This document shows, piece after piece, positions 25,624-32,730 of a DNA stretch of 57,917 nucleotides; within the stretch, counting starts at the first letter, position 1; every line of letters begins with the position of its first letter. The translations under genes were made by a program, and so were the position numbers. The notes beneath the pieces are model-generated. The model was not told where the DNA came from, did not search any database, and saw only the letters and a program-made list of their open reading frames with translations. Where the stretch lies: the NCBI RefSeq assembly GCF_002608075.1, contig NZ_LAHA01000049.1, positions 1 through 57,917 on the forward strand. Reading direction: 5' to 3'. This DNA is from Nostoc linckia z4 (lineage in GTDB: Bacteria; Cyanobacteriota; Cyanobacteriia; Cyanobacteriales; Nostocaceae).

Positions 25624-26439
25624 ATGGCTGGTGTTAATATTTCCAGCCAGGAACGGTTAGACGTTGAGGCTACGCTAACTGAAATTAAAAGGCTCCAATT
25701 TGACCGCGCACATCGTGACGCCTCTGGATTGTTTTACATCGAGGGTGTGCGTAACTTTGTAAAGGTGATTGACAACGGTTTTGATATTGCGGCGATCGCA
25801 TTTAGTGAGAAACTGCTAACAGCACCTCTAGCAAGGAAGTTAGTTAGGCAATCTCGGCGTTCTGGTATTCCTTGCATTAACCTGACACCCGAACAATTTC
25901 GACGTGTTTCCCAAAGCGAACGTGCTTCTGGTGTCGGTGCAATAGTTCGTCAGCGTTGGTTCAAGTTGCGTGATATCTCACCACAACCTGATTTATGCTG
26001 GGTGGCTGTTGAAACTGTCCGCTCGCCAGGAAACCTCGGAACCTTGATTCGTACATCAGAAGCTGTTGGTGGTGCTGGGTTTATTTTTATCAAAGAGAGT
26101 GTAGATCCCTTTGCTCCTGATGTTGTCCGCGCATCTATGGGTTCGCTTTTTAACCAGAAGTTTGTACGCACAAGCTTCTCTGCACTCGGTCATTGGGTAC
26201 GCAAACACTCTTGTCCTGTCATTGGTGCTTCACCAGATGGAATGGCTGAATTTCATCAGTTTAACTATCCTAATTCTACTCTTCTTTTCCTCGGCGAAGA
26301 GCGCCAAGGCCTAACGCCAGAACAGCGAAACTTATGCCAGCATCTCGTTCGCATTCCGATGGTAGGTGCAGTTGACTCCCTAAATCTTGCTGTAGCAGGT
26401 AGCCTCTTAATGTATGAGGTTTATAGGTCAAGAACATAA
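25624..26439 (+). CDS. TrmH/SpoU-family RNA 2'-O-methyltransferase
   Basis: The 271-residue protein has an N-terminal substrate-binding domain (LFYIEGVRNFVKVI at about 37) and the C-terminal trefoil-knot SPOUT domain. Its three motifs are present: ETVRSPGNLGTLIRTSEAVG (about 128-147), LLFLGEERQGL (about 222) and IPMVGAVDSLNLAVAGSLLM (about 243-262). These place it among rRNA/tRNA ribose methyltransferases. The substrate nucleotide cannot be inferred. AAGGAGG touches the ATG with zero spacing, so initiation may be inefficient; I find no better start. It sits between hyuA and hyuB although functionally unrelated, so it may have been inserted there. Confidence 0.9.
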   Translation: MAGVNISSQERLDVEATLTEIKRLQFDRAHRDASGLFYIEGVRNFVKVIDNGFDIAAIAFSEKLLTAPLARKLVRQSRRSGIPCINLTPEQFRRVSQSERASGVGAIVRQRWFKLRDISPQPDLCWVAVETVRSPGNLGTLIRTSEAVGGAGFIFIKESVDPFAPDVVRASMGSLFNQKFVRTSFSALGHWVRKHSCPVIGASPDGMAEFHQFNYPNSTLLFLGEERQGLTPEQRNLCQHLVRIPMVGAVDSLNLAVAGSLLMYEVYRSRT

Positions 26440-26450
26440 TGTGTTGAGTA

Positions 26451-26484
26451 AAACCCAACATTAATTCATTTTTTTGTTGGGTTG
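26451..26484. terminator. Possible hairpin terminator after the TrmH-type gene
   Basis: AACCCAACA at 26452-26460 pairs with TGTTGGGTT at 26475-26483 across a 14-base loop that contains a run of Ts. It is a common inverted repeat type in these genomes and lies twelve bases after the stop codon. There is no T-run after the stem, so function as a terminator is uncertain. Confidence 0.45.
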
Positions 26485-26556
26485 CACTTTCCTTAATGCA
26501 ACTTACATCAGCAAATGTTAACTAATTCATTGAATTTAAACAAACAGGAGTCGAAA

Positions 26557-28197
26557 ATGTACGCAACAACTCAACCCGACCCAGTTCGTCTAGAAATATT
26601 CAAAAATCTTTATCAATTTATTGCCGAACAAATGGGAATTGTTCTGCAAAACACAGCAACATCTGTGAATATCAAAGAAAGATTAGATTTCTCCTGCGCT
26701 ATCTTTGACTCTTCTGGATTATTAGTAGCAAATGCCCCCCATATTCCCGTACATTTAGGGTCAATGAGTGAAAGTGTCCGCAGTTTAATTAACGATAAAG
26801 GCGACACTATAAAACCAGGAAATGTCTATTTATCTAATAACCCATATAACGGCGGTACACATCTTCCTGATGTAACTGCAATTACCCCTGTATTTTTGGG
26901 GAGTGAGGGAGACAAGGGAGAGGAGGGAGCTTTTGAGGCAGGGGTAACCAATGCCCAATGCCCCATGCCCAATGCCCCATGCCCAATGCCCATTTTTTTT
27001 GTTGCTTCTCGCGGACACCAAGCTGATATTGGCGGAATTACTCCCGGTTCTATGCCTCCCCATAGTACTACAGTGGAAGAAGAAGGAATTCTTTTTGATA
27101 ATTTTCTTTTAGTTGAAGAGGGAAATTTTCAAGAAATTGCTCTGAGACATCACCTTTTAAATCATACTTATCCGGCTCGTAACCCCGACCAAAATTTAGC
27201 TGATTTTAAAGCCCAAATTGCAGCAAATGAAAGGGGAGTTCAAGAACTACGGAAAATGGTTTGGCAATATGGACTTGATATTGTTCAAGCTTATATGAAA
27301 TTTGTGCAAGCTAATGCAGAGGAGGCGGTGAGAAGGGCGATCGCTGTTCTCAAGGATGGTTCCTTTGTTTATAAAATGGACAATGGCGCACAAATTCAAG
27401 TGCAAGTGACAATTCACCCAGAAAGCCGCAGGGCTACTATTGATTTTACTGGAACTTCTCGGCAATTAAATAGTAATTTCAATGCTCCAAAAGCTGTAAC
27501 TCAAGCAGCAGTTTTATATGTTTTTCGGACTTTAGTTGATGATAATATTCCCCTCAATGCTGGGTGTCTGAATCCTCTAGAAATTATTATTCCAGAGGGC
27601 TGTATGCTCAACCCCACTTATCCAGCTGCGGTGGTTGCAGGTAATGTAGAAACTTCTCAAACCATTGTTGATGCTTTATATGGTGCTTTGGGTGTAATGG
27701 CAGCTTCTCAAGGAACGATGAATAATTTTACTTTTGGTAACGAAAAATATCAATATTATGAAACTATTTGCGGTGGTTCTGGTGCAGGAATTAATTTTGA
27801 TGGAACTGATGGCGTTCATTCCCACATGACTAACTCACGCTTGACCGATCCAGAAGTTTTAGAAACGCGTTATCCTGTACTTTTAGAAAGTTTTAGTATT
27901 CGTGCTGATAGTGGTGGAAAAGGCCAATATTCTGGGGGAAATGGAGTTGTTCGTCGCATCAGATTTTTAGAACCAATGACGGCGAATATTCTCTCTGGAC
28001 ATCGACTGGTTGCAACCTTTGGATTAAATGGCGCAGAAGCAGGAAAAGTTGGACACAATTGGATACAACGTCAAGATGGAAGTGAAGAAACTTTAGATAG
28101 TACTGCAACGGTGGAAATGAATGTCGGAGATGTTTTTGTAATAGAAACTCCTGGGGGAGGTGGATTTGGTCACCCACAGGCGCAGAAAGGAATATGA
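26557..28197 (+). CDS. hyuB: Hydantoinase B / 5-oxoprolinase B-type subunit
   Basis: I use the ATG at 26557 (MYATTQPDPVRLEIF), which has CAGGAG seven bases before it. The upstream in-frame ATG at 26515 lacks one. The 546-residue protein carries HyuB hallmarks: ERLDFSCAIFDSSG at about 46, NNPYNGGTHLPDVT, VASRGHQADIGGITPGSMPP, the metal-ligand-rich GVHSHMTNSRLTDPEVLE at about 420, and a C-terminal ETPGGGGFGHP. It should pair with HyuA to form an ATP-dependent cyclic amide hydrolase. A 30-residue insertion of repeat origin (GEEGAFEAGVTNAQCPMPNA and neighbours) lies between PVFL and FFVASRGHQ, where the family normally has a short turn. Confidence 0.93.
   Translation: MYATTQPDPVRLEIFKNLYQFIAEQMGIVLQNTATSVNIKERLDFSCAIFDSSGLLVANAPHIPVHLGSMSESVRSLINDKGDTIKPGNVYLSNNPYNGGTHLPDVTAITPVFLGSEGDKGEEGAFEAGVTNAQCPMPNAPCPMPIFFVASRGHQADIGGITPGSMPPHSTTVEEEGILFDNFLLVEEGNFQEIALRHHLLNHTYPARNPDQNLADFKAQIAANERGVQELRKMVWQYGLDIVQAYMKFVQANAEEAVRRAIAVLKDGSFVYKMDNGAQIQVQVTIHPESRRATIDFTGTSRQLNSNFNAPKAVTQAAVLYVFRTLVDDNIPLNAGCLNPLEIIIPEGCMLNPTYPAAVVAGNVETSQTIVDALYGALGVMAASQGTMNNFTFGNEKYQYYETICGGSGAGINFDGTDGVHSHMTNSRLTDPEVLETRYPVLLESFSIRADSGGKGQYSGGNGVVRRIRFLEPMTANILSGHRLVATFGLNGAEAGKVGHNWIQRQDGSEETLDSTATVEMNVGDVFVIETPGGGGFGHPQAQKGI
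26899..26992 (+). repeat. Repeat insertion in frame in hyuB
   Basis: GGGAGTGAGGGAGACAAGGG at the left and ATGCCCAATGCCCCATGCCC units at the right (26950-26992) belong to the same families seen between genes at 6655-6830 and 3361-3390. The insertion preserves the reading frame. Confidence 0.85.
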
Positions 28198-28264
28198 GTT
28201 GGGCAGTTGCGAGTATGAACTTCCCTTGTGCCCTGGGAAAAGGTTAAGGTATAAAGAGTAAAGG

Positions 28265-28340
28265 ATGTATTTAAAACCTTTCCCCCTTCCCCCTTCCCCT
28301 TTCCCCCTTCCCCCTTCCCCTTTCCCCCTTCCCCTTATTA
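28265..28340. repeat. CCCTTCCCC pyrimidine repeat between convergent hyuB and devA-like genes
   Basis: About ten units of CCCCCTTCC/CCCCTTTCC follow an AAAGGTTAAGGTATAAAG stretch. The plus strand is almost pure pyrimidine from 28278 to 28335. It belongs to the same family as the purine tracts at 10145-10225 and 57750-57785 in the opposite orientation. Confidence 0.85.
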
Positions 28341-28369
28341 CATTAAGGGCTGGGGTGCAAGCTTATCAA

Positions 28370-29074
28370 TCAAGCAGCTGCACTCAAAACTGCGTTGTCG
28401 GTTAATTTACCGTCTTCCATTTTGACAATGCGATCGGCAACGTCTAAAATTCGATTGTCGTGGGTGACGAGTAGAATTGTGCAACCTTGTTCTTTGGCTA
28501 ATGTCTGCATTAGGTTGACTACATCTCGCCCAGATTTGCTATCTAAGGCTGCGGTTGGTTCGTCGGCTAAAACGATTTTAGGACGGTTCACTAGGGCACG
28601 AGCGATCGCCACTCTTTGTTTCTGTCCACCTGACAAGTCATCGGGATAATAGTTAAGACGATGCCCTAAACCAACGTGTTCTAACATTTGGGCAGAACGT
28701 TCTTGCATTTCTTTTAATGATAAATGCTTGTGTAGTTCTAAACCCATCTTAACGTTTTGTAAAGCAGTTAAACTGTTATGTAAATTGTGTGCTTGAAAAA
28801 TATAACCATTGTTGCGTCGTGCTATGGTTAATTCTTCTGCACTTGCACCACAAAGTTCTCTTTCTAAGACTTTCAAACTACCAGATTGAGCAGAACGCAG
28901 TCCACCAATCAAAGTCAATAACGTGGTTTTACCAGAACCAGAAGGCCCGGTCATAATGACAATTTCACCAGAATTTATTTCTAGGTTAATGTCAAATAAA
29001 ACTTGTTTTTTTAATTGCCCCTGACCAAAATAGTGGTTGAGATTATTGATACAAATTACTGGTTTATGATTCAT
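28370..29074 (-). CDS. devA: DevA-type ABC transporter ATP-binding subunit
   Basis: The 234-residue ATPase has Walker A GPSGSGKTT (about 43), the signature LSGGQKQR (about 146), Walker B IVLADEPTAALDS and the H-loop VTHDNR. It is the third gene of a devB-devC-devA type set on the minus strand. It should power the DevC permease as a MacB-like tripartite exporter working with the DevB adaptor and a TolC-like outer-membrane protein. In Anabaena such a system exports heterocyst glycolipids, but these genomes carry several paralogues with other cargo. The divergent TetR gene suggests inducible efflux rather than the developmental system. Confidence 0.92.
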   Translation of the reverse strand: MNHKPVICINNLNHYFGQGQLKKQVLFDINLEINSGEIVIMTGPSGSGKTTLLTLIGGLRSAQSGSLKVLERELCGASAEELTIARRNNGYIFQAHNLHNSLTALQNVKMGLELHKHLSLKEMQERSAQMLEHVGLGHRLNYYPDDLSGGQKQRVAIARALVNRPKIVLADEPTAALDSKSGRDVVNLMQTLAKEQGCTILLVTHDNRILDVADRIVKMEDGKLTDNAVLSAAA

Positions 29075-29123
29075 AAAATTCCCCTTTACAATGTGCTATT
29101 TACTAATGCCCAATGCCCAAATT

Positions 29124-30299
29124 TCAAAACATATCAGCAGGGTCAGCAGATTGCAGCTTGCGAGTGGCGATCGCTCCCGAAATTCCACACATAATAATCG
29201 TTAAAATTAGAACGAGTGTTGCTCTTGATGCTGTCATTAAAATAGGTAGCGCAGTGGCTTTTGCTGCTAAATTATAAAGTCCAATTGGTAAAATGAAACC
29301 AGGAATAAAACCAAAAAGCGCCAAAATGATTGCTTCTTCAAACACTACCGCCAGTAGGTATTGATTCCGGTATCCCATTGCTTTAAAAGTTGCATATTCT
29401 TTGAGGTGAGTGTTGACATCAGTTGAAAGTACCTGATAAACAATGACAACACCCACTACAAATGCCATCGCTGTTCCTAATCCAAAAATGAATCCAATGG
29501 GGCTTTCTTTTTGCCAGTAGCTCTGCTCAAATTCGATGTATTCTTGTTTAGTAAGTACTCTGACATCATTGGGCAGATGAGAATCTAAGGCAGTAGCAAC
29601 TTGCTTAGGATCGTAACCTGGTTGGAGAGTAATTAATCCCAAGTTGATGCTAGCAGCTTCTCGTCGAGGAAAGAAATGTAAGAAAGTTTGGTCGCTACCA
29701 ATCAAAATTCCATCCGCACCAAAGGATGCTCCCAATGTAAATAATCCACTTATAGTAACGGTACGGCGCTCAATTTCAGTGCTAACAATTTTTCCTTGTT
29801 CAACTTGAGCAATGGCATCTTTATAACTTCCTCTAGAATTGCGATCGAATAATACCCGATCTGGCAATTTGATTTTGTTTAATTGCTGATTGACTTCTGG
29901 TAAATTTAAAGCTGGTTGTTCCGGCTCAAATCCAATCACTTGCATAGATGTATCTTTGCGAGTTTCGGGATGCTTCCAAGTAATAGTATTGGAATAAAAC
30001 GCTTGTGCTGATTTAACTCCCGAAATATCCTTGGCTTGATACAAACGTCGCCGTGAAAACGTGCCTAAATTTTGTGTGTTCCGCGCTTGGGGACTAACTA
30101 ATACAATATCTGCATTGAGAGTGCGGCTCAGTTTGGTGTTGCTATCATACAATGCACTTTGGAAACCAAGCTGCATAAACATCAAGACATCAGCAAAGGC
30201 AATGCCTGATAATGCTACTAAAAGGCGGCCTTTTTCTTTACTTAGTTGCAGCCATCCAAGGGATGTTCGGCGTTGGAGTTGATGTATAAATCCAATCAT
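29124..30299 (-). CDS. devC: DevC-type ABC exporter permease
   Basis: The 391-residue permease has an N-terminal cytoplasmic start and a first membrane helix at about 25-45. A large periplasmic domain follows (about 50-260, MacB-like), then three C-terminal helices (about 272-295, 322-345, 350-380) and a KLQSADPADMF end typical of DevC proteins. It lies 49 bases upstream of the ATPase and 175 bases downstream of the adaptor gene. The gap to the adaptor contains TAATTCGTAAT direct repeats around a GCCCCGCTCCGCTAACG unit. It is likely a single transcription unit with both neighbours. Confidence 0.92.
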   Translation of the reverse strand: MIGFIHQLQRRTSLGWLQLSKEKGRLLVALSGIAFADVLMFMQLGFQSALYDSNTKLSRTLNADIVLVSPQARNTQNLGTFSRRRLYQAKDISGVKSAQAFYSNTITWKHPETRKDTSMQVIGFEPEQPALNLPEVNQQLNKIKLPDRVLFDRNSRGSYKDAIAQVEQGKIVSTEIERRTVTISGLFTLGASFGADGILIGSDQTFLHFFPRREAASINLGLITLQPGYDPKQVATALDSHLPNDVRVLTKQEYIEFEQSYWQKESPIGFIFGLGTAMAFVVGVVIVYQVLSTDVNTHLKEYATFKAMGYRNQYLLAVVFEEAIILALFGFIPGFILPIGLYNLAAKATALPILMTASRATLVLILTIIMCGISGAIATRKLQSADPADMF

Positions 30300-30474
30300 A
30301 ATAATTCGTAATGGGCTAATGCCCCGCTCCGCTAACGTAATTCGTAATTAAGATAGATTTTGGGAGTTGCTGAATCGGAGTCTAGATTTTGTATTTTTTT
30401 AAGGAACCGCAGAGGCGCAGAGAACACAGAGAGAAGAGAGAAATGCTTAACTCAACTGTATTGGATAAAAAATA

Positions 30475-31662
30475 TTATTTTTCAATTTCTGCTGTAATTT
30501 GCAAATTGGTAAACTTAGCAGCTTTTTGACTTGATGCCGCATCTAAAGCCACATGCACCTCAATTACTCTGGCATCAATATTGGTACTAGGATCGGTATT
30601 AACAATGGTTTGGCGTTTCACCTGAGAACCAATACGTTCAACTTTTCCCAGCAATTCCCCAGGAATCGAATCGCTAGTTACTCGCACCTTTTGTCCAATT
30701 TTTACGTCACTAATGTCGCTTTGATAAACCTCGGCAACTGCATACATGCGTTGAGTCTGACCAATTTCCACAATCCCATCATTACCAACGACTTCTCCGG
30801 CGCGGGTATGAATTTCTAGAATTTCACCATTAATGGGCGATCGCACTGAGGCTTGATTAAGTTCCGCCTCGGCTTGTTTCATGGCTGCAATGGCGCGATC
30901 GATTTCTACTTGGTTCTGTTTTACATCCACTGGGCGCACCTCTGCAATCCGGTCTAGATTGGCTTTGGCTTGATTGAGTTGCGCTGGACTGGTGGATTGA
31001 ATCCGCGCTAATACTGCTTTGGCTTCTTGCAAATTCTTTTGGGCAGTTTCTAGAGTTAACTGTCTGGTATCTCTATCGGCTGCGGAGATTGCACCCTCTT
31101 GATACAACGATTGATAGCGGTTGTATTGTGTCTGTGCATTTGTCAATTCTGATGTTAACCGAGCTACTGTTGCCACTTGAGCATCAATGTCTCCTTGTCG
31201 TTGTGCTTCTAAACGCTCAATTTCGGCACGTTGAGCGTTGATTTCTCCGGTTTTAGCTCCAGCTTTGGTAATCGCAAGTTTCCCTTGGGCAACTTTTACA
31301 TCTTCCTGCGCTTGCTGATATGCTGCTAAAAGACGATCGCGGTTATCTAAAATTGCAATTACTTGCCCTGCCTTGACGCGATCGCCTTCCTTGACTAACA
31401 ATTTTTCCACTCTATTACCGTTGTTAGCTGTAGGTGCTGATAAGTTAATTGTTTCTCCTTGAGGTTCCAATCGCCCTAATGCTGTTACTGTGGTGATTTC
31501 CGGTGAAGCAATGGCTGGACTGGGATTTTGTACCTGTTGATTTGATGGCGATCGCGACAGTACGTAAGCAGAAGTTCCACCCACAATAATTAACGCAGCA
31601 GCAATTCCAAACCATTGACGAGATTTTGCAGAGGTGACGCTACCCGGTAAGTTTTGCAGCAT
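30475..31662 (-). CDS. devB: DevB-type HlyD-family periplasmic adaptor
   Basis: The ATG at 31662 (MLQNLPGSVTSAK) has AGGAG seven bases upstream, so I prefer it to the TTG at 31668. The 395-residue protein has one N-terminal membrane anchor (about 18-36), a lipoyl-like half (VKEGDRVKAGQVIAILDNRD), a long coiled-coil hairpin rich in Ala/Gln (about 100-240), the second lipoyl half (ASVRSPINGEILEIHTRAGE) and a beta-barrel/membrane-proximal end. This is the architecture of HlyD/DevB adaptors that bridge inner-membrane exporters to TolC. It is the first gene of the exporter set and is transcribed away from the tetR-like gene. Confidence 0.92.
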   Translation of the reverse strand: MLQNLPGSVTSAKSRQWFGIAAALIIVGGTSAYVLSRSPSNQQVQNPSPAIASPEITTVTALGRLEPQGETINLSAPTANNGNRVEKLLVKEGDRVKAGQVIAILDNRDRLLAAYQQAQEDVKVAQGKLAITKAGAKTGEINAQRAEIERLEAQRQGDIDAQVATVARLTSELTNAQTQYNRYQSLYQEGAISAADRDTRQLTLETAQKNLQEAKAVLARIQSTSPAQLNQAKANLDRIAEVRPVDVKQNQVEIDRAIAAMKQAEAELNQASVRSPINGEILEIHTRAGEVVGNDGIVEIGQTQRMYAVAEVYQSDISDVKIGQKVRVTSDSIPGELLGKVERIGSQVKRQTIVNTDPSTNIDARVIEVHVALDAASSQKAAKFTNLQITAEIEK

Positions 31663-31700
31663 GAGCAAGCTCCTAGTTAGATTTGATAGCTAGACAAAAC

Positions 31701-31746
31701 CGTTTCGTTTCGTGTACATTCTCAAACTAAACGAAACTGTTTCGTC
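31701..31746. promoter_or_regulatory. Candidate TetR operator in the devB-tetR intergenic region
   Basis: AACGAAAC-T-GTTTCGTC (31730-31746) is a near-perfect palindrome. Overlapping GTTTCGTTTCGTG half-sites lie at 31702-31714. Larger matching arms (GACAAAAC at 31693-31700 and GTCTTGTC at 31744-31751) surround both. A duplicated palindrome centred between divergent tetR and exporter genes is the usual operator layout of this family. The pairing with this TetR protein is inferred. Confidence 0.6.
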
Positions 31747-31809
31747 TTGTCAAGTGTATGCTGGAAATATATGTGAATGAGTTCGCTAGTTTATTTATAA
31801 AATCAAGAT

Positions 31810-32415
31810 ATGAGCAAATCTAAGAGTATTGAGCGGGATTTATCTCCCGAAAAGACTGAAATGATTCTGGATGGGGCAATGCAAGAGTTCCTAGAAAACG
31901 GCTATGCAGCTGCCAGAATAGATAAAATTGCAGTAGCGGCGGGTGTTTCCAAAGCAACTATATACAGGCGTTATCCCGATAAAGAAAGCTTGTTTACAGC
32001 ATTAATGCAGCAATTAGCTTGCAAAAAAGAACTTTTTAATTCAGCACAAATCCAATCTGCCCAAGGCGATCCCGCTTCTTTGCTGAGATCCTTTGCCAAT
32101 AGGATGTTGGAGCATATTGCAGACGATCCACAAGCTTTGACATTTTTTAGGATTATTATTGGTGAGTCAGGGAGATTTCCAGAATTAGCGCGAGCATTTG
32201 TCAAGAACATTGAAAAACCGATGCTAGAATCACTTACGCAATATCTAGCTTCTTACCCAGAACTAGGGCTTCCCGATGCTGAAGTTACAGCGCGGGCTTT
32301 TGTTGGCACACTCGTTCATTTTGTGCTTTTGCGAGATATTATGCAAAGTGGCGATATCGTGCCGATGGAACGCGATCGCCTGTTGGATAATTTGGTTAAA
32401 TTAATTATTAGATGA
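31810..32415 (+). CDS. TetR/AcrR-family transcriptional regulator
   Basis: The 201-residue protein has the TetR DNA-binding domain at about 15-62 (ILDGAMQEFLENGYAAARID, then KIAVAAGVSKATIYRRYPDK). It also has an AcrR-like helical ligand domain with ALTFFRIIIGESGRFPELAR at about 104. It is divergent from the devB-like gene, with palindromic GTTTCGT elements between them. It therefore probably represses that exporter and is released by an exporter substrate, and it may repress itself. The ligand is unknown. Confidence 0.93.
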   Translation: MSKSKSIERDLSPEKTEMILDGAMQEFLENGYAAARIDKIAVAAGVSKATIYRRYPDKESLFTALMQQLACKKELFNSAQIQSAQGDPASLLRSFANRMLEHIADDPQALTFFRIIIGESGRFPELARAFVKNIEKPMLESLTQYLASYPELGLPDAEVTARAFVGTLVHFVLLRDIMQSGDIVPMERDRLLDNLVKLIIR

Positions 32416-32424
32416 GGAATCAGA

Positions 32425-32730
32425 ATTGAGAATTCAGAATTCAGAATTCAGAATTCAGAATTTAGAAGACTTTGATACGAAACCGATATTCCCAGCAGCC
32501 CCTTCTACTGGCTTAAATGAGTAATTTAATTATGTAGACAACATGCCTGGATTTTGGAATCCGTAATGTCTTCAAACATAATTGTCCTACTCCCTGCTTT
32601 GCCTAAGTTCCTATTCCTGAATTCTAAATTCTGATTCCTGAATTCTAAATTCTGATTCCTGAATTCTGAATTCTGATTCCTGAATTCTGAATTCTGAATT
32701 CTGATTCCTAAATTCTGATTCCTGAATTCT
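32425..32730. repeat. GAATTCAGAATTCAG and CTGAATTCTGATTC tandem repeats
   Basis: GAATTCAGAATTCAG units lie at 32428-32462. The complementary-type units CTGAATTCTGATTC continue from about 32625 to 32730, where they form the 3' end of the STAND protein gene. The two blocks are inverted relative to each other around a short unique segment. Confidence 0.9.

Noticed and set aside
28370..31662. Calling this the heterocyst glycolipid exporter itself
   Set aside because: The adjacent tetR-like gene and operator point to a paralogue; cyanobacteria have several DevBCA copies and no heterocyst glycolipid genes are nearby.
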